Shown here piece after piece: positions 24,833-32,478 of a stretch of 64,000 nucleotides of DNA (its first letter is position 1; every line of letters starts with the position of its first letter). Under the pieces are notes generated by a model. It was not told the DNA's origin. It saw only the letters and a program-made list of their open reading frames with translations, and did no database searches. The stretch lies in contig DCDG01000037.1 of the NCBI GenBank assembly GCA_002316315.1, positions 96,554 to 160,553 on the forward strand. Direction: 5' to 3'. The position numbers were made by a program, and so were the translations under genes. Source of the stretch: Candidatus Aminicenantes bacterium UBA1061 (GTDB taxonomy: Bacteria; Acidobacteriota; Aminicenantia; Aminicenantales; Saccharicenantaceae).

Positions 24833-26221
24833 TTAGCCTTCAATAATGCCCAGCGGTGGCGTTGTTTTCCAGCGGCCACGGGTAAAATCCGGAAAAGATA
24901 CCGGTTTTGAACCTTCGGCCACTGATTTTTCGGTCAGAGCTGAAACGACACTCCAGGCAGCCGCATCATAAACATTCATATCAGTCGGCTGGCCGGTTCG
25001 CAGGGCTTCGATCAGGCGATAGTCTTCAATAAAATCCATACCGCCGTGGCCTCTCCCCTCTCCTTTCTGGGCTAATTTTTTCCAGAGGGGATGCTCAAAT
25101 TCGGCCGCATATTTTTCAATATCTTCCCAGTCATCTTCCGGGCTGCGGCCTTCAACATAAATCCGATCCGGCCATTTCTGTAAAATTCCCTTCGTCCCCT
25201 GCAAAAGATGGATCCGGCTGTAAGGTCTGGGCAAGTTAGTATCATGAATGAGAATAATCGTTCTGCTTGATCTGGTCTTGATTAACGAACTGTTAACATC
25301 TCCCAGGGCAAATTTTTCTTTAGCCTGAGGCGAGTCTGGACCAAACTTTTCTTCTGCATAGAGATGGAGACCAAGGGCAGGAGAACTCATCGAGACTAAA
25401 TAATCAAAGGCATCACCGCGGTTGATGTTCATACACTGGGCAACAGGTCCGAGGCCATGAGTTGGATAAAGATTGCCATTTTTTTTCCAGGAATGCTGGC
25501 GACGCCACAACCCCTCCCCCACATTGGAAAATTTTACCGCTCTTAAATCATGGAGATAACCGCCAGCGGCATGGACAATCTCACCAAGAAGACCACGCCT
25601 GACCATATTGAGGCTCATCAGCTCTACCCGGTCGTAACAGCAATTTTCCATCATGACACAGTGCTTTTTGTACTTTTCGGCTGTCTCCACCAGTTCAAAA
25701 CATTCTTCGAGACTAACCGCCGCCGGCACTTCAGTCGCTGCATGTTTGCCATTTTTCATGGCCGTCACACAAACCGGCACATGCCATTCCCAGGGCGTGG
25801 CGGTAAAAACCAGGTCGAGGTCTTCCTCCTCGCACATTCTCTTAAAATCCCAGGGGCCCGCTGAATAACCTTCAGGCCTGGGAAATCCAGCCTCCTCCAC
25901 CCACTTCTGGACTCTCGCCACTTTTTCTTCGACAATATCACAGACGGCCTTAATCTCCACTCCATCAATATTAAGAAAATTACGGACATGAACTGAGCCC
26001 ATGCCGCCAACCCCGACAAAGCCAACCTTAACAACGTTGATCGGCGGACTGGCAAAAAGAGGCCCATAATCAGAAGGCGGGGATAAGGTCTGACTTCTGA
26101 CCTGACCTCTGGTTTCCAGGCTCTTTCCCGTCAGCCAGAGACCGGCTGTGCCAGCCAGTCCGAGTTTTAAAAATTGGCGCCTGCTTTTAAGATGTGGTTG
26201 CGACCGATCATTTTTGCCCAT
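24833..26221 (-). CDS. Tat-exported Gfo/Idh/MocA-fold protein, GH109 alpha-N-acetylgalactosaminidase-like
   Basis: 462 aa. A Tat signal with SRRQFLKLG (R14-R15) and a hydrophobic stretch precedes a Rossmann NAD-binding domain (VGVGGMG, 70-75) and the C-terminal Gfo/Idh/MocA domain. Several stretches are typical of family GH109: MMENCCYDRVELM (191-203), GYLHDLR (221-227), NGNLYPTHGLGPVAQ (248-262), NINRGDAFDY and the later GRGHGGMDF. GH109 enzymes hold NAD tightly and cleave alpha-GalNAc by an oxidation-elimination route without net redox. A Tat signal fits export of a folded cofactor-containing enzyme. Substrate identity remains inference. Confidence 0.85.
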   Translation of the reverse strand: MGKNDRSQPHLKSRRQFLKLGLAGTAGLWLTGKSLETRGQVRSQTLSPPSDYGPLFASPPINVVKVGFVGVGGMGSVHVRNFLNIDGVEIKAVCDIVEEKVARVQKWVEEAGFPRPEGYSAGPWDFKRMCEEEDLDLVFTATPWEWHVPVCVTAMKNGKHAATEVPAAVSLEECFELVETAEKYKKHCVMMENCCYDRVELMSLNMVRRGLLGEIVHAAGGYLHDLRAVKFSNVGEGLWRRQHSWKKNGNLYPTHGLGPVAQCMNINRGDAFDYLVSMSSPALGLHLYAEEKFGPDSPQAKEKFALGDVNSSLIKTRSSRTIILIHDTNLPRPYSRIHLLQGTKGILQKWPDRIYVEGRSPEDDWEDIEKYAAEFEHPLWKKLAQKGEGRGHGGMDFIEDYRLIEALRTGQPTDMNVYDAAAWSVVSALTEKSVAEGSKPVSFPDFTRGRWKTTPPLGIIEG

Positions 26222-26300
26222 AATTTTCTCCTTTGTTTTTCCAGCTTAATATATTTTTTCGTTTTCATCAAAATATGACCGGGATAATCGGGCCAGAATT

Positions 26301-26329
26301 TTTATATCCCTGTCAAGTATCAAATTCAA
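26301..26329 (-). promoter_or_regulatory. Promoter for the GH109-like gene
   Basis: On the minus strand TTGAAT (26324-26329), 17-bp spacer, TATAAA (26301-26306), about 80 bp before the ATG. It is back-to-back with the trpB2 promoter. Confidence 0.55.
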
Positions 26330-26377
26330 CCTGATCTTTAAGCTGCAAATATTTTTCTTTTTTTATTTCCAGCGTGC

Positions 26378-26406
26378 TTGACAGATCAAATCGTGACGAT
26401 TAGAAT
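26378..26406 (+). promoter_or_regulatory. Promoter for the trp leader and trpB2
   Basis: TTGACA (26378-26383), exactly 17 bp, TAGAAT (26401-26406): the best sigma-70 match in the window. The start point is expected near 26413, giving a leader RNA of about 190 nt before trpB2. Confidence 0.7.
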
Positions 26407-26415
26407 TATGGTGAG

Positions 26416-26514
26416 ATGAGCAAAGAAATTAGCCTGTGTCAACTTAACCTAAGCCAGACATCTTTACTCTCTCTTTCTACATCCCTCCTTTCCTGGTTCT
26501 GGTGGGCGGACTGA
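26416..26514 (+). CDS. Trp-rich leader peptide (trpL-like), 32 aa
   Basis: ATG at 26416, TGA at 26512-26514. The peptide starts MSKEISLCQL and ends SWFWWAD, with Trp codons at positions 27, 29 and 30. Three Trp codons in a run of four, just upstream of a tryptophan synthase gene, is the hallmark of ribosome-mediated attenuation leaders. The Trp codons are within the 5' arm of the hairpin 26496-26527 and the stop codon is in its loop. The predicted transcript would start only a few bases before the ATG, so translation may be leaderless; GGTGAG directly abuts the ATG. No homologue is known to me; the assignment rests on position and codon content. Confidence 0.65.
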   Translation: MSKEISLCQLNLSQTSLLSLSTSLLSWFWWAD

Positions 26515-26527
26515 CCCGCCCGAGAAC
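26496..26527 (+). promoter_or_regulatory. GC-rich attenuator hairpin in the trpB2 leader
   Basis: GTTCT (26496-26500) pairs with AGAAC (26523-26527) and GGGCGG (26504-26509) with CCGCCC (26516-26521), around the loop ACTGAC. It is followed by TATCTTTTACC, a poor U-tract. Upstream, CCAGA (near 26453) could compete for TCTGG (26498-26502), and CCTCCTT (26484-26490) is complementary to the trpB2 SD AAGGAGG (26592-26598). Confidence 0.6.
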
Positions 26528-26603
26528 TATCTTTTACCACTACTTTATTAATCTCTGATCAATTTATTTATTTTTAGACAACAAAAAATCCAAGGAGGAT
26601 TAA

Positions 26604-27884
26604 ATGTTGAGGTATGCATCACGACATGAAAAACATTTGCCATCTAAATTTTATAATTTAAAGGCTGATCTACCTGAACTGCCCCCACCCCCCTTACACC
26701 CGGTGACCAGACAGCCCCTGAATCCTTCTGATCTGGAAGCCATTTTTCCCAAAAGTTTCATCGCTCAAGAAATTTCGCTCGAACCAGAAATTGATATTCC
26801 GGAAAAAGTTCTCGAAGCTTATTCAGTTTTCCGGCCAACTCCCCTCATCCAGGCCTCTAAACTGGAGGCTTATCTGCAGACACCGGCAAGAATATTTTAT
26901 AAATTTGAAGGGGTCAGTCCGACCGGGAGCCACAAAACCAATACCGCCCTCATGCAAGCCTATTTAGCCAGCCAGGATGGAGTCACCACCCTTTCCACCG
27001 AAACCGGAGCCGGCCAGTGGGGCACGGCTCTATCCTATGCTGGTTCGCTTTTCGGGGTTAAAGCCCGGGTTTATATGGTCAGGAGCAGTTTCCGGCAGAA
27101 ACCTGGCCGGCGTATTATGATGCAGCTTTTTGGGGGTGAAGTCACGGAAAGCCCCAGTCCAACCACAGATTCCGGCCTGAAATATTATCAGCAAAATCCA
27201 GACCATCCAGGTAGCCTTGGCATCGCCATCTCGGAGGCAGTAGAAGTGGCGGTAAAAAACCCTGAAATAAAATATTCTCTCGGTTCTGTTCTGGACACTG
27301 TTCTTCTTCATCAATCTATCATCGGCCTCGAAGCTCAATCTCAATGCCAGGAAATCGGTTTCGAGCCAGATCTAATTATCGGTTGTGTCGGCGGTGGTTC
27401 AAATTTTGCCGGGTTAAGCTTTCCCTTTGTTCGCCGCAACTTGAAAGAAAAGGCCACCACCAGATATTTAGCTATTGAACCAGAAGTCTGCCCTTCTCTT
27501 ACTGCTGGGGAACTGACCTATGATTTTGGCGATAGTGTTGGTCTGACACCTTTGCTTTATATGTACACTCTCGGCAAAGATTTTATCCCTCCAGCCATTC
27601 ATGCCGGCGGGCTGCGCTATCACGGGATGGCCCCTCTTGTCAGTCATCTTGTCAAGCAAAGTCTGGTTCAGGCTGAAGCCTACCCTCAGGACAAAGTTTT
27701 TCAAGCAGCAGAATTGTTTCTCAAGACAGAAGGTATCCTGCCCGCGCCAGAGTCGGCTCACGCCATTGCGTCAGTTATTGACGAAGCCCTTCAGGCTAAA
27801 AGGGCAGGACGTCCGGTCAATATACTCTTTAATCTTTCCGGACACGGCTTCCTCGATATCAGTGCTTATGACCGGCAAGAATAA
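26604..27884 (+). CDS. trpB2: Tryptophan synthase beta chain, TrpB2 type
   Basis: 426 aa, about 30 residues longer than TrpB1, with the N-terminal extension of the TrpB2 subfamily. Condenses indole and L-serine to L-tryptophan using PLP. The PLP lysine is K111 (PTGSHKTNTA); ETGAGQWG (133-140) contains the region of the catalytic Glu; GCVGGGSNFAG binds the PLP phosphate. TrpB2 usually does not form the tight complex with TrpA and is thought to salvage free indole. No trpA or other trp gene is nearby. Strong SD AAGGAGG five bases before the ATG. Preceded by a Trp-rich leader and convergent with tryptophanase. Confidence 0.95.
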   Translation: MLRYASRHEKHLPSKFYNLKADLPELPPPPLHPVTRQPLNPSDLEAIFPKSFIAQEISLEPEIDIPEKVLEAYSVFRPTPLIQASKLEAYLQTPARIFYKFEGVSPTGSHKTNTALMQAYLASQDGVTTLSTETGAGQWGTALSYAGSLFGVKARVYMVRSSFRQKPGRRIMMQLFGGEVTESPSPTTDSGLKYYQQNPDHPGSLGIAISEAVEVAVKNPEIKYSLGSVLDTVLLHQSIIGLEAQSQCQEIGFEPDLIIGCVGGGSNFAGLSFPFVRRNLKEKATTRYLAIEPEVCPSLTAGELTYDFGDSVGLTPLLYMYTLGKDFIPPAIHAGGLRYHGMAPLVSHLVKQSLVQAEAYPQDKVFQAAELFLKTEGILPAPESAHAIASVIDEALQAKRAGRPVNILFNLSGHGFLDISAYDRQE

Positions 27885-27906
27885 GCGGAAAGCATGCTAA
27901 GAGCCC

Positions 27907-27937
27907 GAGGGGAAGAGGACTATCCCCTTTTCCCCTC
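27907..27937. terminator. Bidirectional terminator between trpB2 and tnaA
   Basis: GAGGGGAA (27907-27914) pairs perfectly with TTCCCCTC (27930-27937), 15-nt loop. On the plus strand it is followed by TTATTACTTTT, which fits intrinsic termination of trpB2; tnaA ends at 27952 on the other strand. Confidence 0.55.
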
Positions 27938-27951
27938 TTATTACTTTTAAC

Positions 27952-29340
27952 TTAGATTTCTTCCATCCTGATGGTGAAATGCCTTAACTGCGGAGATTCA
28001 CGAACAATTCTCATCCCTCTAACTTCATCCCGTTTCTCATACAGCTTGATAATCGTGTCAGCCACATATTCAATTTGAGCGCTGGTATAAACCCGCCGTG
28101 GTATAGCCAGGCGAACCAGCTCCAGCTTGGGGAAAATCTCACGGCCGGTTTTTGGATCTTTTTTGGCAAACATCACGGCGCCAATTTCTGAGGTTCTGAT
28201 ACCCGCGTGCCTGTAAAGAGCAACGGTTAGAGCCCAGCCTGGATATTGATGACGGGGGATATGAGTTAAAAACCGGTCAGCCAGGAGATAAATGGCGTGA
28301 CCACCAAAAGGCTTGAGCACCGGCACACCGGCCTCATCAAGCAACTGGCCAAGATAGGCTACCTGATTTATTCGATAATCAAGATAATCTTCTTCCAGCA
28401 CCTCTTCCAGGCCACGAGCAATAGCTTCCAGATCACGCCCAGCCAGGCCTCCATAAGTCGGGAAGCCCTCGCCTAAAATTAATAAATTTTTGATCCTCTC
28501 CGCCAGCTGGTCATCATCCAGAGTGACGAAACCGCCGATATTAACCAGGGCATCCTTTTTGGCGCTCATCGTTGCTCCCTGACCGTAAGAAAAAATTTCC
28601 TGGGCAATATCAAGAATACTCTTATTCTCATAGCCTTTCTCTCGTTTTTTGATGAAATAGGCATTTTCGGCAAAACGACAGGCATCGAAAAAGAGTGGGA
28701 TCTTGTGCTGCTTGCAGATCTGGCTGATATCCTTAATATTTTTAAGTGAAACCGGCTGGCCTCCGCCGCTGTTATTGGTAATGGTCATCATGGCCAGTGG
28801 AATCTTTTTTGTTCCTTTTTTTTCAATAAATTTTTTAAGCCGCTCCGTATCCATATCACCCTTAAACGGATAATCAGAATCAGGGTCATAGGCTTCATCA
28901 ATCACCAGGTCAACGGCAGCAGCTGCCCGGGCTTCAATATTAGCTCTGGTCGTATCAAAATGATTGTTGCTCGGGATATAGTCTCCTTTTTTGACCATAG
29001 CTCCGAACAAAATTCTTTCTGCCGCCCGGCCTTGATGAGCCGGAATAACATGCTTGAAGCAAAAGATGTTTTTGACGGCTGCTTCGAAGTGATAGAAACT
29101 TCTGGCTCCAGCGTAGGACTCATCGCCAACCATCAATCCGGCCCATTGATTATCACTCATCGCCGAGGTACCGGAATCAGTCAGCAGGTCAATTAAGACT
29201 TTTTCAGCTGGAATATTGAAGACATTAAAACCAGCTTCTTTCAGAAAGCTTTCCCTTTCCCGACGGCTGGTAGGTTTGATCCTTTCCACGGTCTTAATGC
29301 GGAAAGGTTCAAGTGGCGGCTTCGGACTTTTGATTGTCAT
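27952..29340 (-). CDS. tnaA: Tryptophanase (tryptophan indole-lyase)
   Basis: 462 aa beta-eliminating PLP lyase, cytosolic; L-Trp to indole, pyruvate and ammonia. Matches the TnaA/tyrosine phenol-lyase family throughout: EPFRIKTVERI, IDLLTDSGTSAMSDNQWAGLM, IPAHQGRAAE, NNSGGGQPVSLKN, FFDACRFAENAYFIK, the PLP lysine K262 in MSAKKDALVN and GFPTYGGLAGRDLEA. Near residue 400 the sequence RTSEIGAVMF has Ile where tyrosine phenol-lyase has the substrate-binding Arg (SMERG), favouring tryptophanase. No tnaC-like leader is visible. It lies 64 bp downstream of the PfkB kinase and may be part of the mtnP-pfkB-tnaA transcript. Confidence 0.92.
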   Translation of the reverse strand: MTIKSPKPPLEPFRIKTVERIKPTSRRERESFLKEAGFNVFNIPAEKVLIDLLTDSGTSAMSDNQWAGLMVGDESYAGARSFYHFEAAVKNIFCFKHVIPAHQGRAAERILFGAMVKKGDYIPSNNHFDTTRANIEARAAAAVDLVIDEAYDPDSDYPFKGDMDTERLKKFIEKKGTKKIPLAMMTITNNSGGGQPVSLKNIKDISQICKQHKIPLFFDACRFAENAYFIKKREKGYENKSILDIAQEIFSYGQGATMSAKKDALVNIGGFVTLDDDQLAERIKNLLILGEGFPTYGGLAGRDLEAIARGLEEVLEEDYLDYRINQVAYLGQLLDEAGVPVLKPFGGHAIYLLADRFLTHIPRHQYPGWALTVALYRHAGIRTSEIGAVMFAKKDPKTGREIFPKLELVRLAIPRRVYTSAQIEYVADTIIKLYEKRDEVRGMRIVRESPQLRHFTIRMEEI

Positions 29341-29359
29341 TCTTTTTACCCCCGAAAAT

Positions 29360-29381
29360 TGATATAAAAACTTTCATATCA
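29360..29381. repeat. Inverted repeat between pfkB and tnaA
   Basis: TGATAT (29360-29365) and ATATCA (29376-29381) with a 10-bp spacer, just upstream of the tnaA SD. AT-rich; possibly an operator or a weak stem, unproven. Confidence 0.3.
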
Positions 29382-29403
29382 GGATTTTATTATATTTTGC
29401 CCT

Positions 29404-30315
29404 CTAAAATGAAATGATTTTTTTAAAATTCTTATATCTCTGGATGAGATCAAGCTGGGAAGCCCGGAGCAAACCGTCCAGGCCGAAATCTTCTATAGCC
29501 AGGGATGCCACCAGATTACCATAGACAGCTGCCTTTTTTATCTCCCGGCGATTAAATTCCCCCCGGCTGGCCAGGTAGCCAAGGAAAGCACCGGCAAAGG
29601 CGTCTCCGGCTCCGGTTGGGTCAACTACGTTCTCGCAGGGATTAGCCACCACGCTGAAGACAAAATTCCGACCAAAAACCATCGCCCCATGCTCCCCTTT
29701 CTTGACAATGATGACCTCCGGGCCTGAAGACTGAAGCTGACGGCCAGCCCTGACCAGGTTAAATTCACTGCTCAAAAGACGGGCCTCTTCTTCATTGGCG
29801 AACAAAATATCTACCTTCTGGATGGCCTGAAAAAGAGCCTCTGGCTTGGTTTCAATCCAGTAGCGGATGGTATCCATGGCCACCAGTTTAATGCCCTTCA
29901 TTTGGGACAGAATATAATCGTGGCTGTCGGGATCAAGATTGGAAAGAAAAATGATGTCTGCCCGCCGGTAACTGGCGGGGATAACAGGCCGGAAATCCTG
30001 CCAGACATTGAGTTCAGTCTTAAGAGTCGTCCGCTGATTGGGATCAGAAGCATACAGACCATGCCAGGCTAAAGTTTTTCCTCTTTTTATTTTAAGCCCG
30101 GCTAAATCAATATTTCTTGAACGGAGGAGAGCCAGAATTGACCGCGGAAAATCCTGGCCAGCTATCGATACCAGCCCGGGTCTGGTAAAAAAACTGGCGG
30201 CCATAGAGGCGTAGGTTCCTGAACCTCCGGGAATTCGATCTCGTCGGCTGGCCTGGGTTTCTATGGTGTCAAAGGCTACTGAACCAACAATGACCAGATT
30301 CAAAGGTGGCCTCAT
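29404..30315 (-). CDS. PfkB-family (ribokinase-like) kinase
   Basis: 303 aa. N-terminal LVIVGSVAFDTIET and GGSGTYASMAASFF match the substrate-binding part of ribokinase-fold kinases. The C-terminal VVDPTGAGDAFAGAFLGYLA holds the anion hole and catalytic base D238. The substrate is a sugar or nucleoside, not readable from sequence. Its start codon directly abuts the mtnP stop codon, so it is translationally coupled to methylthioadenosine phosphorylase; a role in nucleoside or methylthioribose metabolism is therefore possible (inference). Confidence 0.85.
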   Translation of the reverse strand: MRPPLNLVIVGSVAFDTIETQASRRDRIPGGSGTYASMAASFFTRPGLVSIAGQDFPRSILALLRSRNIDLAGLKIKRGKTLAWHGLYASDPNQRTTLKTELNVWQDFRPVIPASYRRADIIFLSNLDPDSHDYILSQMKGIKLVAMDTIRYWIETKPEALFQAIQKVDILFANEEEARLLSSEFNLVRAGRQLQSSGPEVIIVKKGEHGAMVFGRNFVFSVVANPCENVVDPTGAGDAFAGAFLGYLASRGEFNRREIKKAAVYGNLVASLAIEDFGLDGLLRASQLDLIQRYKNFKKIISF

Positions 30316-31194
30316 TTACAGGTATTTACCAATCAGCGGCCACAAATTTTTCACCGTTTGAGGGTCTCTGGCTTGAGGGGCAGTAATGATAGTATTTTTA
30401 AGACCCTCCTGACAATCACAGGCCTCGGCTTCCAGTCGGTTAATCGAGGCCAGGGTCTTCTTTATGATGTTTTTGGCATTAGATATATTAGCTTGGAGAT
30501 TGGCTAAAACCAGTTCTACCGTGACTGTCTCTTCCTGACTTTTCCAGACATCATAATCAGTGACCAGATTCATGGTGACATAACACATTTCAGCTTCCCG
30601 GGCAAGACGGGCTTCAGTGGCGGCCGTCATGCCGATGACATCAGCTCCAAACTGGCGATAAACCTTAGACTCAGCGATGGTTGAAAAGGCCGGGCCCTCA
30701 ATGCAGACATAAGTTCCAGCCGGATGAACAGACAGGCCAAGCTCTTTGGCCAGGTCATAAATGTGTTTCGACAATACCGGACAGACCGGATGGGCCAGAC
30801 TGATATGAGCTACCAGACCCTGGCCAAAGAAAGTATTGAAACGGCGAGTCCGGTCAACAAACTGATCAGCCAGAACAATATCTCTGGGCTTTATCTCTTC
30901 TTTAAGTGAACCAACGGAGTTAACCGAAATGACTCTTTTGACTCCCAGCAACTTGAAACCAAAGAAATTCGCCCGATAGTTGACTTCAGATGGCATATAA
31001 CGATGACCCCGCCCGTGACGGCTTAAGAAGGCCACCGTCACCCCTTCCAGCTCCCCAACGATATAGCTATCAGAAGGCTGACCGAAGGGAGTTTCCAAAG
31101 AAATCTCCCGAGCCTGGCGCAATCCATCAATTTGATACAGGCCGGTCCCGCCCAAGATACCGATATTGACTTCGGGTAATTCTTTATGATTCAT
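30316..31194 (-). CDS. mtnP: S-methyl-5'-thioadenosine phosphorylase
   Basis: 292 aa member of the trimeric PNP/MTAP family. It would split methylthioadenosine with phosphate into adenine and methylthioribose-1-phosphate, clearing the by-product of polyamine synthesis. Motifs: IGILGGTGLY, the phosphate-site SRHGRGHRYMPSEVNYRAN, NSVGSLKEEIKPRDIV, CIEGPAFSTIAES, IGMTAATEARLAREAEMCY and TDYDVW. TDYD favours 6-aminopurine substrates over 6-oxopurines. It is divergent from larC and coupled to pfkB. Confidence 0.92.
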   Translation of the reverse strand: MNHKELPEVNIGILGGTGLYQIDGLRQAREISLETPFGQPSDSYIVGELEGVTVAFLSRHGRGHRYMPSEVNYRANFFGFKLLGVKRVISVNSVGSLKEEIKPRDIVLADQFVDRTRRFNTFFGQGLVAHISLAHPVCPVLSKHIYDLAKELGLSVHPAGTYVCIEGPAFSTIAESKVYRQFGADVIGMTAATEARLAREAEMCYVTMNLVTDYDVWKSQEETVTVELVLANLQANISNAKNIIKKTLASINRLEAEACDCQEGLKNTIITAPQARDPQTVKNLWPLIGKYL

Positions 31195-31217
31195 CTTTAG
31201 CCACCTCTTAAAGTTAC

Positions 31218-31247
31218 TCTATACTATTTATACACTTCTTTAGTCAA
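31218..31247 (-). promoter_or_regulatory. Promoter for mtnP-pfkB
   Basis: On the minus strand TTGACT (31242-31247), 18-bp spacer, TATAGA (31218-31223), about 24 bp before the mtnP ATG. Confidence 0.45.
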
Positions 31248-31253
31248 GATACT

Positions 31254-31282
31254 TTGATTTTTTTGTGGCAAAAAGCTATGCT
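31254..31282 (+). promoter_or_regulatory. Promoter for larC-folE-metG
   Basis: TTGATT (31254-31259), 17-bp spacer, TATGCT (31277-31282), about 29 bp before the larC ATG. It is back-to-back with the mtnP promoter. Confidence 0.5.
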
Positions 31283-31310
31283 GATATCAATATTTTATGG
31301 GTAATAAGCT

Positions 31311-32477
31311 ATGAAATATGTCTATTTTGACTGCTCCAGCGGCGCCAGCGGAGATATGATCCTGGCTTCTCTCCTTTCCCTGGGCATCCCGGCTGAAGAA
31401 TTCAAGCAGGCTATCAAAAGGCTGAACCTTCCGGTTGAAATCAAAATTACCAGAGGAAAATCGCTTGGACTGACCGGAACTCGGGTCCAGGTTATAACTT
31501 CAGGTGATACTCCCGCCAGGAATTTTGATGAAGTCTCAAAAGTTATCAACAGATCAAAAGTTGAGCCTGAAGTAAAAGATAAGGTCATCAAAGTCTTCCG
31601 GCGGCTCTTTCAAGCTGAAAGCCGCGTTCACGGCACAGCTTTTGTCCGGACTCACCTCCATGAGGCGGCTGCCGACGATGCCCTGGTAGATATCACCGGC
31701 AGTTGCTGGCTGCTCAAGCAGCTTGAGGTTGACCGGCTATATTTTTCACCAGTTAATCTCGGCAGTGGATTTATCAAGACAAGCCACGGTCTGTTACCAG
31801 TGCCGGCCCCGGCCGTGGCCGAACTGATGAAGGGTTATCCTGTCTATAGCACTGGAGAGAAGACTGAACTCCTGACTCCAACCGGAGCCGCCATTTTGAC
31901 CGCTCTGGGAGAGTGCTGGACAGAAAAGCCACAACTGGTTTACAACCGTCTGGGTTATGGCCTTGGCAAAAAAGAGCTGGAATCACAGCCAAATGTTCTT
32001 CGTTCCTTTTATGGTGAGTTAGACTCGCTAAAACTGCCATTAGCTATCTTTCAGATTGAAGCCACCATAGATGATGCTTCTCCTCAACTTCTTGGTCATT
32101 TTATAAATAAAACACTCGACCTGGGTGCTCTTGAGTCCTATCTGACACCCGTTGTCATGAAAAAAAACAGGCTGGGGACCAAATTGACCATCCTGGCCGA
32201 GGCTGATAAAATAGAGAGCCTCATTGAGGCTGTTTTCCGGGAAACAACAACCATTGGCTTGAGGTATTTTCCGGTTGCCAGACGGGTTTTACGGAGAGAA
32301 ATAATCGAAATCAGGCTTGGCTCTCAAAAAATCAGAATCAAGCAGGCCTTCCTGGGAAATGAAAGGATAAATATTCAGCCTGAATATGAGGATTGTCGGC
32401 GGGCAGCCGAAGCTCTGAACATGCCACTTAAAAAGGTCATGCTCCTGTCTATAGAAAAAATCAAAGAGAGAGGTTGA
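31311..32477 (+). CDS. larC: Nickel insertion protein LarC (nickel-pincer cofactor synthesis)
   Basis: 388 aa. LarC is the CTP-dependent cyclometallase that inserts nickel into the pincer nucleotide cofactor of lactate racemase and related 2-hydroxyacid enzymes. Marks: the N-terminal YFDCSSGASGDMILASLLSLG, THLHEAAADDALVDITG, SHGLLPVPAPAV, TELLTPTGAAIL and the C-terminal PVVMKKNRLGTKLTIL. In Lactobacillus plantarum LarC is made by a programmed frameshift; here it is one continuous frame. larB, larE and larA are not in the window. folE follows after one base. Confidence 0.93.
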   Translation: MKYVYFDCSSGASGDMILASLLSLGIPAEEFKQAIKRLNLPVEIKITRGKSLGLTGTRVQVITSGDTPARNFDEVSKVINRSKVEPEVKDKVIKVFRRLFQAESRVHGTAFVRTHLHEAAADDALVDITGSCWLLKQLEVDRLYFSPVNLGSGFIKTSHGLLPVPAPAVAELMKGYPVYSTGEKTELLTPTGAAILTALGECWTEKPQLVYNRLGYGLGKKELESQPNVLRSFYGELDSLKLPLAIFQIEATIDDASPQLLGHFINKTLDLGALESYLTPVVMKKNRLGTKLTILAEADKIESLIEAVFRETTTIGLRYFPVARRVLRREIIEIRLGSQKIRIKQAFLGNERINIQPEYEDCRRAAEALNMPLKKVMLLSIEKIKERG

Positions 32478-32478
32478 A

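Noticed and set aside
26413..26603. T-box riboswitch upstream of trpB2
   Set aside because: No GGUGGNACCGCG-type antiterminator bulge or specifier loop is visible; GGTGGGCGG is part of a simple hairpin and of the leader ORF.
27952..29340. Tyrosine phenol-lyase instead of tryptophanase
   Set aside because: The substrate-binding Arg segment of tyrosine phenol-lyase is replaced by SEIGAV, as in tryptophanases; not fully excluded without assay.
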